From Cognataquiflexum gelatinilyticum (lineage in GTDB: Bacteria; Bacteroidota; Bacteroidia; Cytophagales; Cyclobacteriaceae), in the NCBI RefSeq assembly GCF_024813435.1, contig NZ_JANAEZ010000004.1:62001-126000 (forward strand): 64,000 nucleotides of DNA. The letters are read 5' to 3'. The notes beneath the pieces are model-generated. The model did not search any database. It was not told the DNA's origin and saw nothing but the letters and a program-made list of their open reading frames with translations. The translations under genes and the position numbers were made by a program. Numbering within the stretch: position 1 is the stretch's first letter; each line of letters starts with the position of its first letter. Shown here in pieces: positions 9,795-19,071 of the stretch.

Positions 9795-9835
9795 ATAGCC
9801 ACGGAGATTCGCTCTTTGTGGCTATTTTTATTTTT
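9795..9835 (+). terminator. Terminator after trxA
   Basis: ATAGCCAC (9795-9802) and GTGGCTAT (9818-9825) form a perfect 8-bp stem, followed by TTTTATTTTT. The T-rich tail also contains TATTTTTG (9829-9836), which fits TAnnTTTG and could start mnmH transcription only a few bases before its ATG. Confidence 0.8.
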
Positions 9836-9849
9836 GGATAATTTGGATA

Positions 9850-10902
9850 ATGAAAGAAACCCTGATAGACCTTGACCGATTTTTAGCAATGCGGGAAAGC
9901 ATTCCTATTTTAGATGCCCGGAGTGAAGGTGAGTTTATCCAAGGACATATCCCAGGTTCCATCAATCTTCCTATCCTTAACAATGAGGAAAGGAAAATCG
10001 TGGGAACAATTTACAAGCAACAAGGAAATCAGGAGGCCATCATCAAAGGATTTGAACTCGTTGGACCAAGATTTAGCAGTATAATCCAAGAAGCATTGGC
10101 ACTTTTTCCTGAAAAAAAGATTTTAACCTATTGTTGGCGCGGAGGTATGCGCAGCGAAATCATGTCTTGGCTTCTCAGCATGGCAGGATTTCAGATTTTG
10201 CGGTTGAAGGGAGGCTACAAAACATACCGGACACTCACCTATGAAACGGTACATGCAAAAAGAGATTTCATCGTTTTGGGAGGAAAAACAGGTGTTGGAA
10301 AAACTGTTTTGCTTCACGGGCTAAAAAAAATGGGGGAATCCGTCATTGACTTAGAAGACCTGGCCAAACATAAAGGTTCTTCATTTGGAGGAATAGGTCA
10401 GCCAACCCAACCAAGCATAGAACATTTTGAAAATTTGCTAGCTGAAGAACTTTTCAAAATCCCACTTTCAGAAAAAATATGGATAGAAAATGAAAGCAGG
10501 AGAATTGGAAAAGTGAATCTTGCAGATGAACTCTATGCCAATATCATAGCTTCACCTTTGATAGAAATATCCAAATCGGAATCAGAAAGGATCAACCATA
10601 TTGCTGAAGAATATGCCATCTTGCCTCAAAATGAATTGCTCGAAGCTGTAAAAAGACTCCAGAAAAAATTGGGAGGCAAAAGGACAGCCGAGGCAATTGA
10701 AGATATCATTGCACATCGCCATTCTTCATGGATTGCAAATATGCTCGTGTACTATGACAAAACTTATGGCTTTGAACTTGACAGCCATAAAAGAGAACAA
10801 AAATTCCCACTAGACTTGAGTAATATGGATATAGAAGAATCTATCCAACAGCTTTTGGCTATAAAACACAACATCCAATGGAAAAACCAACTATCAGATT
10901 AA
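9850..10902 (+). CDS. mnmH: tRNA 2-selenouridine synthase
   Basis: 350 residues, the usual MnmH (SelU/YbbB) length. An N-terminal rhodanese domain (about 5-125) carries the catalytic Cys95 in YCWRGGMRS, the family signature. A P-loop domain follows with GGKTGVGKT (about residues 144-152). The enzyme converts the 2-thiouridine at the wobble position of some tRNAs to 2-selenouridine via a geranylated intermediate, using selenophosphate. The gene overlaps selD, its selenophosphate supplier, by 25 bp, which strongly supports the call. Confidence 0.95.
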   Translation: MKETLIDLDRFLAMRESIPILDARSEGEFIQGHIPGSINLPILNNEERKIVGTIYKQQGNQEAIIKGFELVGPRFSSIIQEALALFPEKKILTYCWRGGMRSEIMSWLLSMAGFQILRLKGGYKTYRTLTYETVHAKRDFIVLGGKTGVGKTVLLHGLKKMGESVIDLEDLAKHKGSSFGGIGQPTQPSIEHFENLLAEELFKIPLSEKIWIENESRRIGKVNLADELYANIIASPLIEISKSESERINHIAEEYAILPQNELLEAVKRLQKKLGGKRTAEAIEDIIAHRHSSWIANMLVYYDKTYGFELDSHKREQKFPLDLSNMDIEESIQQLLAIKHNIQWKNQLSD

Positions 10903-11918
10903 CTCAATTCAGTGAAGGTTCAGGCTGCGGTTGTAAAATTGCCCCTGCAGTTTTGGACAGCATCTTAGCCAATAGAAAGTCTGTGGATTTGGTGGATACT
11001 CAACTATTGGTGGGGAACTCCTCCAAAGACGATGCCGCTGTATATCAGGTCAATGATACCGTTGCCATGATCAATACAGTTGATTTCTTTACCCCGATCG
11101 TTGATGATGCTTACGACTTTGGAAGGATAGCTGCGGCTAATGCTTTATCGGATGTATTTGCCATGGGTGGTCAACCTCTTTTTGCTAATGCAATCTTGAG
11201 TTGGCCGGTGGAAAAAATTGACCCCTTATTGGCAAGCGAAGTTTTGGAGGGAGGAAGGGAAATCTGTCATAAGGCAGGTATACCCTTAGCGGGGGGACAC
11301 AGCATCGCAGCCAAAGATCCGATATTTGGGCTATCGGTGAATGGAATCATTCACCCTGACAACATCAAAACCAACAAAGGTGCGCAGGATGGAGATCTGA
11401 TTTACATCACAAAGCCCTTAGGGATAGGTGTTTTAGCCACAGCTCTGAAAAGAGACAAGATCAAGGAGGATGATTATACCAATATGATCTTTTATGCTAC
11501 CAAAATCAACTCGATCGGAAAGGATTTTGGCCTATTGGAGTATGTTCATGCCATGACCGATGTGACAGGTTTTGGGGTTTTAGGGCATTTGGTGGAAATG
11601 GCTGAGGGAGCAAGACTCACTGCTGTCATTCAAGGGAATAGTCTACCGTTGATAGAAGGAGTATCGGATTACATCTCCCAATTTGTATTTCCTGACAATA
11701 CTTACAGGAATTGGAATGCTTATAGCAGCAAATCAGAAGGGATCGTCGGAATGGAATTGGTCAAATTCTGTGATCCGCAGACCAACGGAGGCCTAATGGT
11801 TGCTGTCGATCCTAAATCCCAAAAAGTATTTGAATCAGTTCTAGAACAACACCAACAAAAAGCATGGCTGATCGGAGAGTTCAATACCCAATCAGCCACA
11901 GTTGTCAAAGTGGTTTAA
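10878..11918 (+). CDS. selD: Selenide, water dikinase (selenophosphate synthase)
   Basis: 346 residues. The N-terminal glycine-rich segment SGCGCKIAP puts Cys17 and Lys20 at the same positions as in the E. coli enzyme, so this is the cysteine form with no selenocysteine codon. DDAAVYQ, NTVDFFTP, GGHSI and FCDPQTNGGL match the ATP-binding and dimer regions of the AIR-synthase superfamily. It makes selenophosphate from selenide and ATP. Overlap with mnmH implies the product goes to tRNA modification. Its stop overlaps the convergent DUF1080 gene by 4 bp. Confidence 0.96.
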   Translation: MEKPTIRLTQFSEGSGCGCKIAPAVLDSILANRKSVDLVDTQLLVGNSSKDDAAVYQVNDTVAMINTVDFFTPIVDDAYDFGRIAAANALSDVFAMGGQPLFANAILSWPVEKIDPLLASEVLEGGREICHKAGIPLAGGHSIAAKDPIFGLSVNGIIHPDNIKTNKGAQDGDLIYITKPLGIGVLATALKRDKIKEDDYTNMIFYATKINSIGKDFGLLEYVHAMTDVTGFGVLGHLVEMAEGARLTAVIQGNSLPLIEGVSDYISQFVFPDNTYRNWNAYSSKSEGIVGMELVKFCDPQTNGGLMVAVDPKSQKVFESVLEQHQQKAWLIGEFNTQSATVVKVV

Positions 11919-12541
11919 TCAAGAATTTTTACCTTGATATTTCTGTAATAAATCACGCTTTCGGGGTCATGTGCCTGAAGTGCAAATGTTCCCTTATCGA
12001 TTTTCTTCTCGCCGGCATTGGCAGGTCGGTTTTTATCTTCTGACTCGATGTATTCCATCACAGTTTTGCCATTGATTTTTACTGTGACATGGTCTCCTTT
12101 GACGATAATGTGTTCGGTGTACCATTCCCCGTCTTTGACATAGACTTCTTTCACATCATTGAATGAATACAAACTCCCGGTTTTTCTCCAATCTGAATGT
12201 GTTTGGTTTACCTGTACTTCATAGCCTTTATTTGGCCATCCTGACTCCTGATATGCGGTGTGGAAAAATATTCCCGAATTGGCCTTAGGCATGGTTTTGA
12301 CCTCTGCGATGAATTCAAAATTTTTGAACTCCCCATTATTGACATCGCCAACATAGAATGCGTGTGCACGTGGCCCGTCGATTTTGATTTCACCATTGAC
12401 TACAGCAAAGGAAGACGGGTTTTCTGATATTTTCCATCCATCTAGGTTTTTGCCATTGAACAGGGAAATCCAGCCGTCTTTTTGCGCAAAGGACTGGAAT
12501 GAGAAAGAAAGTAGAAACAGGATTACAAGGAGCTTTTTCAT
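11915..12541 (-). CDS. Secreted DUF1080 (3-keto-disaccharide hydrolase-type) protein
   Basis: 208 residues with a clear signal peptide (MKKLLVILFLLSFSFQSFAQ, cleavage about residue 20). The mature part is a single concanavalin-like jelly roll of the DUF1080 family: WISLFNGKNLDGWK at its start, NSGIFFHTAYQ, GYEVQVNQ, and IYYRNIKVKIL at the end. Some family members hydrolyse 3-keto-glycosides and others have no known activity. The gene is alone on its strand and converges with selD without a visible terminator. Confidence 0.85.
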   Translation of the reverse strand: MKKLLVILFLLSFSFQSFAQKDGWISLFNGKNLDGWKISENPSSFAVVNGEIKIDGPRAHAFYVGDVNNGEFKNFEFIAEVKTMPKANSGIFFHTAYQESGWPNKGYEVQVNQTHSDWRKTGSLYSFNDVKEVYVKDGEWYTEHIIVKGDHVTVKINGKTVMEYIESEDKNRPANAGEKKIDKGTFALQAHDPESVIYYRNIKVKILD

Positions 12542-12650
12542 GGTATAAGGTAAAATGGTTTTAAGGAAAGATAGCGCAAATAATTAAGTCGAGTTCAAGA
12601 AAATTGACTGGAAGGGAAAAAATACAATGATTGGCAGAATCTTTATCCCA

Positions 12651-13208
12651 TCAGTCATGCAACGGAGAAACCCCACCTGAAACGATCAGTTTCATGATAT
12701 CGGCACTTTTGACATTTTTCAAAATTCTCACATTATCTCGAGGTACCAAATATAGATTCCCTGAAAAATTATAACTGTGGGGGAAATAGATGGCAACCAA
12801 ATTTTCCTCCTCTATAATCGACAAGTCATCCTGTGTGATAAAACCCAATCGGGACATTCCTTCGGACAACTTTACAATTACTGGAGTATTGAATTTCTTC
12901 TTGTCGCCCACAAAAGCAGACATTAGGTCTTTGATACTGGTATAAAGAATATTAATCAAAGGAAGCTTAAAAACCCACTTTTCAAAAACGTCAAACAGTG
13001 GTTTGGTAATAAATATACTTGCCAAAAAACCAATAAAAGTGATAAAAGCAAGCATAATCAAAATCCCAAGTCCAGGAATTGGAATAGGTAGAATGCCATC
13101 CAAAAACTGTATGATCAAATAAATCACATAAATAGTGAGGGCAATAGGAACAACAAACAACAGTCCCCTGAAAAAGTAAGTAATGATTCTTTTATAGGTA
13201 AAAGCCAT
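12651..13208 (-). CDS. DUF502 family membrane protein
   Basis: 185 residues. Two transmembrane helices (about 10-33 and 45-70) are followed by the family's conserved cytoplasmic part: 'PLINILYTSIKDLM' after the second helix, then KFNTPVIVKL, GFITQD, VAIYFPHSYN, and SGGVSP near the end. DUF502 proteins are widespread and functionally uncharacterised in bacteria. It lies after the nqr terminator and is therefore probably a separate transcription unit. Confidence 0.85.
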   Translation of the reverse strand: MAFTYKRIITYFFRGLLFVVPIALTIYVIYLIIQFLDGILPIPIPGLGILIMLAFITFIGFLASIFITKPLFDVFEKWVFKLPLINILYTSIKDLMSAFVGDKKKFNTPVIVKLSEGMSRLGFITQDDLSIIEEENLVAIYFPHSYNFSGNLYLVPRDNVRILKNVKSADIMKLIVSGGVSPLHD

Positions 13209-13310
13209 GATTGAACATTTGTCTTAAAAATACAAAAAAATGATTGTTTATTGAGAGATAAATATTCACCCAATAATTCAATCTTCAAATATCATTTCCA
13301 AAAGGGCATA

Positions 13311-13339
13311 AAAAAAACCCGGAAAATTAACCGGGGTTT
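13311..13339 (-). terminator. Terminator of the nqr operon
   Basis: On the minus strand a GC-rich stem (CCCGG against CCGGG, extended by A-T pairs with one bulged base) is followed by a run of T. It lies 20 bp after the nqrE stop, so the operon ends at nqrE. Confidence 0.75.
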
Positions 13340-13359
13340 CAACAATAACTGAAGTTTAT

Positions 13360-13971
13360 TTACAGATCAATTCCCATAAATGACATAAATGCAATGCCCA
13401 TCAGGCCAGTCAAAAGCATGGTAATACCCAACCCTTTCAGTCCATTTGGAACATTAGAGTATTTAAGTTTTTCCCTGATAGCTGCCAAAGCTACAATCGC
13501 AAGGAAAAATCCTGTTCCTGAACCAAAGCCATACACAGTGGCCTCAGCTAAAGTATAATCCCTTTGTGCCATGAACAATGAACCACCCAATATGGCGCAG
13601 TTTACCGCAATCAAAGGAAGGAAGATACCCAATGCTCCGTACAAAGCAGGAGCAAATTTTTCAACCACCATTTCTACTAGCTGCACAATGGCTGCAATAA
13701 TGGCGATAAACATAATGAACCTCAAAAAAGAAAGATCAATAGTGGCAAACGTATCACCTGCCCAAGACAAAGCTCCTTCTTTCAATACATATTCATTCAA
13801 AAGCCAGTTGGCCGGTGTGGTCACAGTCAATACAAATATAACCGCTGCTCCAAGACCAAGAGCTGTACTCACTTTTTTGGAAACTGCCAAGAAAGAGCAC
13901 ATCCCCAAAAAGTAAGCGAAAATCATGTTGTCAATAAAAATTGACCGAATACCTAAGCTGAATAATTCCAT
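13360..13971 (-). CDS. nqrE: Na+-translocating NADH:quinone reductase subunit E
   Basis: 203 residues, normal length, six membrane helices. It begins MELFSLGIRSIFIDNMIFA and has CSFLAVSKKV, with the conserved Cys of the membrane Fe site, and later INCAILGGSLF-like text (VNCAILGG) with a second conserved Cys. It is the last gene of the nqr operon, 14 bp after nqrD. Confidence 0.95.
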   Translation of the reverse strand: MELFSLGIRSIFIDNMIFAYFLGMCSFLAVSKKVSTALGLGAAVIFVLTVTTPANWLLNEYVLKEGALSWAGDTFATIDLSFLRFIMFIAIIAAIVQLVEMVVEKFAPALYGALGIFLPLIAVNCAILGGSLFMAQRDYTLAEATVYGFGSGTGFFLAIVALAAIREKLKYSNVPNGLKGLGITMLLTGLMGIAFMSFMGIDL

Positions 13972-13985
13972 GTCTGATGATTTAA

Positions 13986-14666
13986 TTAATGTTCAACATA
14001 ACCTGTTTTGGTACGCTGTACCCAAATGATCAATCCCAAAATGATAAATGCTCCAACAGGAGTTACCATTAGGCCATTTGTAGCAAAGCTGAAATCATCT
14101 CCTATAAAGCCTGCGACAGTGTCAAAGACAGGGACTCCGAACACACTGCCCGAACCAAACAACTCCCTGAAAAATGCCACCGCAAGGATAATCCAAGAAT
14201 ATCCCAAAGCAGATCCAAATCCATCAAGAATGGAATCGTAAGGCTTATTTCCCAAAGCAAAAGCTTCAAGTCGGCCCATTACAATACAATTGGTAATAAT
14301 AAGTCCTACAAACACGGATAATTCCTTGTACATGTCATATGCAAATGCTTTCAGCAATTCACTTACCAAAGTAACCAAAGTGGCCACGACGGCTAACTGA
14401 ACAATGATCCTAACCCTTGAAGGAATTGTATTCCTCATCAGAGATATTACAAAGTTGGACATGACAACTACGAAAATTACCGAAATGGCCATGATCAGTG
14501 TTGGCTGCATTTGTGTAGTAACTGCCAATGCAGAACAGATTCCCAAAACCTGAATGGTAATAGGATTGCTATCTACAAGTGGATCTGAAATTAATTTCTT
14601 TCTTCTTTTCGACAAAAGTGCTTCAGCAGGCTTTTTTACTTCTGTCACTGTAGTTTCTGTACTCAT
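13986..14666 (-). CDS. nqrD: Na+-translocating NADH:quinone reductase subunit D
   Basis: 226 residues with six helices, homologous in layout to NqrE. Visible marks are NPITIQVLGICSALAVT, the Cys-bearing first helix, and ITNCIVMGRLEAFA, the second conserved Cys. NqrD and NqrE together hold the intramembrane iron centre. A polar N-terminal extension of about 30 residues is slightly longer than usual. It lies 27 bp after nqrC. Confidence 0.95.
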   Translation of the reverse strand: MSTETTVTEVKKPAEALLSKRRKKLISDPLVDSNPITIQVLGICSALAVTTQMQPTLIMAISVIFVVVMSNFVISLMRNTIPSRVRIIVQLAVVATLVTLVSELLKAFAYDMYKELSVFVGLIITNCIVMGRLEAFALGNKPYDSILDGFGSALGYSWIILAVAFFRELFGSGSVFGVPVFDTVAGFIGDDFSFATNGLMVTPVGAFIILGLIIWVQRTKTGYVEH

Positions 14667-14693
14667 TTATTTATAGTTTGAAACGTTCGAGAT

Positions 14694-15470
14694 TTAATTT
14701 TCTGCAACAACTTCAGTTTGGTTACCGGATTTTTGACTGCTCAAAAATGAACTATAGTGCTGAAGGTAATTTTTCAACATGTTGTTTACACCATTTGCGG
14801 TGATAGTTGCACCGGAAAGGCCATCAACTTTGTGAGTATCACTGGAATAATCTTTCCCTTCGCCTTTTTGCATGGCTACAGATTGAAGATTACCAGATTC
14901 GTCAAAAATCTGCTTGCCTTGGAAACGTTGCTGCACGTCAGGGGAGGTAATTCTTGCTCCCAGACCAGGTGTTTCGCCTTTGTGGGAAAAAGTCACCCCT
15001 TCTATGGTACTTAGATCAGTCTGTAAAGCGACATAACCCCAAATCTCATCCCAAAGTCCTGCTCCATAAACAGGAAGGATATAGGATTCTGCAGAATCAG
15101 GATTTCCTTCTGCGTGAAATATGAATACGGGAAATAACCTGTTTTCAGGAGCCATTTTGTAGTTCTTTCCAACATTGACTTTTTCTGCAACCATTGGACT
15201 TCCATCAGGATTTTGGGTTACTTCTTTCCCTTCTATATCCACAACTTTGGATGAAATCCTTGATTCATAAAAGGTCAAAACTTCTTCAGGCTTCATGGCT
15301 TTCAGCTGATCACCATCCAATACCGCACCCAAAATTTGTTTTTTGGTATCCAATTCTTCGGCTTTTCTCTGCAAAGGGCCCAATACTTGGGAAGTTCCCG
15401 AGAGCAATAATCCCAATACTACAGTCAGTATTATGGAGAATGTGATAATATATGTGTTAGACTGTTGCAC
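14694..15470 (-). CDS. nqrC: Na+-translocating NADH:quinone reductase subunit C
   Basis: 258 residues. One N-terminal membrane helix (about 6-28) is followed by a periplasmic FMN-binding domain. The covalent flavin site is LSGATITANG, with the S-G-A-T motif intact. GETPGLGAR and YGAGLWDEIWGYVAL are typical of the family. The start overlaps the end of nqrB by 14 bp, suggesting translational coupling. Confidence 0.96.
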   Translation of the reverse strand: MQQSNTYIITFSIILTVVLGLLLSGTSQVLGPLQRKAEELDTKKQILGAVLDGDQLKAMKPEEVLTFYESRISSKVVDIEGKEVTQNPDGSPMVAEKVNVGKNYKMAPENRLFPVFIFHAEGNPDSAESYILPVYGAGLWDEIWGYVALQTDLSTIEGVTFSHKGETPGLGARITSPDVQQRFQGKQIFDESGNLQSVAMQKGEGKDYSSDTHKVDGLSGATITANGVNNMLKNYLQHYSSFLSSQKSGNQTEVVAEN

Positions 15471-16659
15471 GTTGTAACCTCCTATTCTTATTAGCTTTAA
15501 CTACATAATAATCAATCAATGGCGCAAAGACGTTCATAAAAAGAACAGCTAGCATAATTCCTTCCGGATAAGCAGGGTTTGTTACACGGATGATTACTGT
15601 CAAAAATCCGATTAACAAACCATAAATCCATTTTCCGGTTTCTGTCTGTGCGGCTGATACCGGGTCTGTTGCCATAAATACGATACCGAAGGCAAGTCCA
15701 CCCATTACCCAATGGTATTCAGGTGACATGGCCATATATTCATTTACTGCAAAGATATTCATCACTAATCCCATGATATAGGCTCCTGCAAAACCGCTGA
15801 CAATAATTTTCCAGCTCGCAACACCTGTTCCTATCAAAATGGCTGCTCCTAATAATGCCATTAGGGTCGAAGTTTCACCAATGGAACCAGGAATCCATCC
15901 CATAAATAAATTGGAAAAACTAAAAAGCCCATCGCCCAGCACCGTGTTATGTTCAGCCAAAGCCTGTGAAACAGGTTGACCTTCTACCCCGGCATTGTAA
16001 GCCACTGCCAAAGCAGTAGCTCCAGAAAATCCATCAACAGGCGTTTTATCCCCCATATAAGTCCATACCTGATCGCCTGATATCTGTGCTGGGTAGGCAA
16101 AATACAAGAAAGCTCTAGCAGTCATGGCCACGTTCAAGATGTTCATTCCTGTCCCTCCGAATACTTCTTTTCCGATCACAACCGCAAAAATCGTAGCCAA
16201 AGCAACCTGCCACAACGGTATTGCAGGAGGCATGACCAATGCAATCAACATCCCGGTGACAAGGTAACCCTCACTGATGGGGTGGTTTCTAATCACACAG
16301 AAGGTAAACTCAGTCCCCAATCCAACAGCATAAGAAACGATCAATATTGGTAGTACAGAGATTGCACCGATTACAGCTTTATCAAGCCAAGTTGCTTCCT
16401 CTCCTGACATCAAAAAGTGCTGATGTCCAACATTGAGGATTCCGAATAAAAGCGCCGGTACCATGGCAATCACCACTGTAATCATCACTCTTTTCAAATC
16501 CACAGCGTCCTTTATTTGGGCACCTTTTGGACCGGTAGTCAAGTCAGGGGCAAAAGCAATTGTCCTATGACCTTCATATAATGTGTGAAATTTTTCCCAT
16601 TTACCTCCCTTTTCAAAGTTTGGCTTGAGATTATCGAACAGATTTTGTAAAAACTTCAT
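15457..16659 (-). CDS. nqrB: Na+-translocating NADH:quinone reductase subunit B
   Basis: 400 residues with about ten membrane helices. The covalent FMN site is DGFSGATALA. Other marks are the N-terminal RTIAFAPD segment and FMATDPVSAAQT near the end. NqrB carries FMN and riboflavin and forms the Na+ channel with its neighbours. It is separated from nqrA by 3 bp. Confidence 0.96.
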   Translation of the reverse strand: MKFLQNLFDNLKPNFEKGGKWEKFHTLYEGHRTIAFAPDLTTGPKGAQIKDAVDLKRVMITVVIAMVPALLFGILNVGHQHFLMSGEEATWLDKAVIGAISVLPILIVSYAVGLGTEFTFCVIRNHPISEGYLVTGMLIALVMPPAIPLWQVALATIFAVVIGKEVFGGTGMNILNVAMTARAFLYFAYPAQISGDQVWTYMGDKTPVDGFSGATALAVAYNAGVEGQPVSQALAEHNTVLGDGLFSFSNLFMGWIPGSIGETSTLMALLGAAILIGTGVASWKIIVSGFAGAYIMGLVMNIFAVNEYMAMSPEYHWVMGGLAFGIVFMATDPVSAAQTETGKWIYGLLIGFLTVIIRVTNPAYPEGIMLAVLFMNVFAPLIDYYVVKANKNRRLQRATV

Positions 16660-16662
16660 ATG

Positions 16663-18027
16663 TTAACTATACATTAATAATTCAATACCATTTCTAACCA
16701 GTTTTTGCAATTCATTTTTGGAGGGATCGATAAATTCACAAATCGCAACATCTTCTTCGATCACTTCATAAAGTCCAAGCTCTTCCATCTCATCAAAATC
16801 TTCAGAAACTATTGCCTTAAACAGGTAGGTAGGAAGAATATCCATAGGAAGAACTTTTTCAAAAGCTCCGGTCACGACAAATGGTCTTTCCTCGCCATGG
16901 GCATTGGTGTCTACTACATACTCCTTGCTTCTATTCAAGAAGGAAAGAAGGCCTAAAGCCTTATGAAAACTCAATTTAGTAGAACTTGGTTTTAGCCATC
17001 CCAAAAACTCCTCATAATCCCCTTCGGGAATTAGGGTGATCTGATTGGCATAATAACCTAAATATCCGTCTGGAGCTATTTTTTCGCCTGTAAGGACATT
17101 TCCTGATACAACCCTTATATGGTCATTTTTAATATTTCCATTTACCAAAGTATCTACACAGGCACCGATAAAGGTTTTAGCATAAGCTGCAATTTTTGCT
17201 TCAGAACCGGTAACTGCTACAATTTTGGAAGCATCATATTTTCCTTCAATGAAAAGCTTGCCTATCTGGACCACACCAAAAGGGCTGATCGTCCAAATTA
17301 TCTCTCCTTTATTGATTGGATCTATGTGATGGATATGGACTCCAACGTTTCCTGCAGGATGCTGACCTGAAAATTTATTGACCTGAATTCCTTGAACATT
17401 GGTAAAAACAGGCGCAATCTCAGCATCAAGTTCAAGACCGAGGTGAACTTTGCCGGATGTCAGTTTTTGTAGAACCAAAACGCCTGCCTGAAAATATTTT
17501 TCTTCTCCTTTTAAAGTAAAGGCATAATCAGGTGACAGTGGGTTGGTGTCAAATCCTGAAATAAATATTGATTTGGGTGAATCCTGCGGGTTTGCTACAA
17601 TTCCAAATGGTCTTTGGATTAACTGTGGCCATACACCGCCTTTGCAAAGCTGGGCTATAGCCGATTCCTTGGTGAGGGTTTTTATGGAAGATTCTGTGAA
17701 TTTTTCGAAAGATTCAAAGGTGATTTCAGCGTCCGCAAGGATTTTGATTTCCAACAGTTTTCTCTTTTCTCCTCTTTTGATTTCAACTATTTCACCAGAA
17801 ACAGGGGCGACATATTGCACGCTTTCCATTGCTTTATCAAACAAAATCGGGGTTCCCGCTTTTACAGAATCTCCTTCATTTACAGTGACTTTGGGCCTTT
17901 GCATCCCCATAAAATCAGCAGGTTTGATGGCAAACGTTTTGGCCCTTTTGAAATCCCCGAGCTGTTTTTCAGCTTTTCCGGCGAGCTTAATATCAAATCC
18001 TTTCTTAAGCTTTATTGTTTTTGACAT
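16663..18027 (-). CDS. nqrA: Na+-translocating NADH:quinone reductase subunit A
   Basis: 454 residues, soluble, the usual NqrA length. It begins MSKTIKLKKGFDIKLAGKAE and contains KPADFMGMQRPKV, GGVWPQLIQRPFG and VGVHIHHIDPIN, all typical. The C-terminal part has ICEFIDPSKNELQ. NqrA contributes to quinone access on the cytoplasmic side. It is the first gene of the operon and has a TAnnTTTG promoter about 40 bp upstream. Confidence 0.96.
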   Translation of the reverse strand: MSKTIKLKKGFDIKLAGKAEKQLGDFKRAKTFAIKPADFMGMQRPKVTVNEGDSVKAGTPILFDKAMESVQYVAPVSGEIVEIKRGEKRKLLEIKILADAEITFESFEKFTESSIKTLTKESAIAQLCKGGVWPQLIQRPFGIVANPQDSPKSIFISGFDTNPLSPDYAFTLKGEEKYFQAGVLVLQKLTSGKVHLGLELDAEIAPVFTNVQGIQVNKFSGQHPAGNVGVHIHHIDPINKGEIIWTISPFGVVQIGKLFIEGKYDASKIVAVTGSEAKIAAYAKTFIGACVDTLVNGNIKNDHIRVVSGNVLTGEKIAPDGYLGYYANQITLIPEGDYEEFLGWLKPSSTKLSFHKALGLLSFLNRSKEYVVDTNAHGEERPFVVTGAFEKVLPMDILPTYLFKAIVSEDFDEMEELGLYEVIEEDVAICEFIDPSKNELQKLVRNGIELLMYS

Positions 18028-18063
18028 ATGAATTGTGAACTATATGGTCTATATAAAACGCCT

Positions 18064-18071
18064 CAAATCTA
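18064..18071 (-). promoter_or_regulatory. Putative nqr operon promoter, -7 element
   Basis: CAAATCTA on the plus strand reads TAGATTTG on the minus strand, matching TAnnTTTG. It lies 37 bp upstream of the nqrA ATG. No good -33 TTTG is visible. Confidence 0.45.
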
Positions 18072-18161
18072 ATAAAATACATCAGTTATTAGAAGATAAT
18101 TCTGGTAATATTTGTGAGTTTTCGCACAGTAATCAAAGGTTTTATTTGAATGGAAGCATGG

Positions 18162-19061
18162 TCAATTTTCCAACACCATGCCTTGTTCCAGGGATTGGAT
18201 ATGCTGCATCACTCGCTCCATCAGCCACATAGGTGTAGAAGTAGCACCGCATATACCTACTTTGTCCTCAGGGCTAAACCAAGACGGGTCGATTTCTGTT
18301 TCGTTTTCAACAAAATAACTCCTGCTGTTTTCAGCTAGACAAACCTGATACAGCGCCCTTCCGTTTGAGCTTTTTTTGCCTGAGACAAATAATATGACAT
18401 CATTTTCTTTAGAAAATCGCTGAAGTTGCGGTTCCCTATTGGAAACCTGTCTGCAAATAGAGTCATTGGCGTTGAAATCAACCTCAGATAACTCACCCTT
18501 CTCTGCCTTGATTCTTTCCTCTATTTTGGATTTCAATTCATAAAAACCTTTCGTGCTTTTTGTAGTCTGACTAAAAAGGGTTACCGGTCGGCTGTAATCA
18601 ACTTTGTCCAAATCTTTGTCTTCCATGACCACGATGGCTTTTTCCAATGTCTGTCCGGTGAGCCCGATAACTTCTGCATGACCTTTTTTGCCATAGATGA
18701 CAATCTGACCCTGTTCACGTTCCATTTTATCAAAAGCTGTCTTTACCCTGTGTTGTAATTTCAACACAACCGGACACGAAGCATCTATGAGCTCGATGTT
18801 ATTCTCAATTGCCGTTCTGTAGGTTTCCGGTGGTTCACCATGGGCTCTTATCAAAACTTTGCAATCTGTTAAATTCTGAAGTTGCTCTCTATCGATCACC
18901 ACCAATCCTTTTTCGCTTAGGCGCTTCACTTCCATATCATTGTGGACAATATCCCCAAGGCAATAGAGTTTTTCAGACACTTCCATTTCGTCCTCCGCCA
19001 TTTTGATGGCAAACTCAACTCCAAAACAATAGCCTGAATTTTTGTCAATGGTCACTTCCAT
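18162..19061 (-). CDS. ispH: 4-hydroxy-3-methylbut-2-enyl diphosphate reductase
   Basis: I start at 19061 (MEVTIDKNSGYCFGV), which places Cys12 as in the family and leaves 10 bp after cmk. A start 45 bp further up would overlap cmk. The three iron-sulfur cysteines are in GYCFGV, DASCPVV and SICRQVSNR. HGEPPETY and GATSTP are also family marks. IspH is the last enzyme of the MEP pathway, giving IPP and DMAPP. The cmk-ispH pair is common in Bacteroidota. Confidence 0.95.
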   Translation of the reverse strand: MEVTIDKNSGYCFGVEFAIKMAEDEMEVSEKLYCLGDIVHNDMEVKRLSEKGLVVIDREQLQNLTDCKVLIRAHGEPPETYRTAIENNIELIDASCPVVLKLQHRVKTAFDKMEREQGQIVIYGKKGHAEVIGLTGQTLEKAIVVMEDKDLDKVDYSRPVTLFSQTTKSTKGFYELKSKIEERIKAEKGELSEVDFNANDSICRQVSNREPQLQRFSKENDVILFVSGKKSSNGRALYQVCLAENSRSYFVENETEIDPSWFSPEDKVGICGATSTPMWLMERVMQHIQSLEQGMVLEN

Positions 19062-19071
19062 AGTCAAAACA

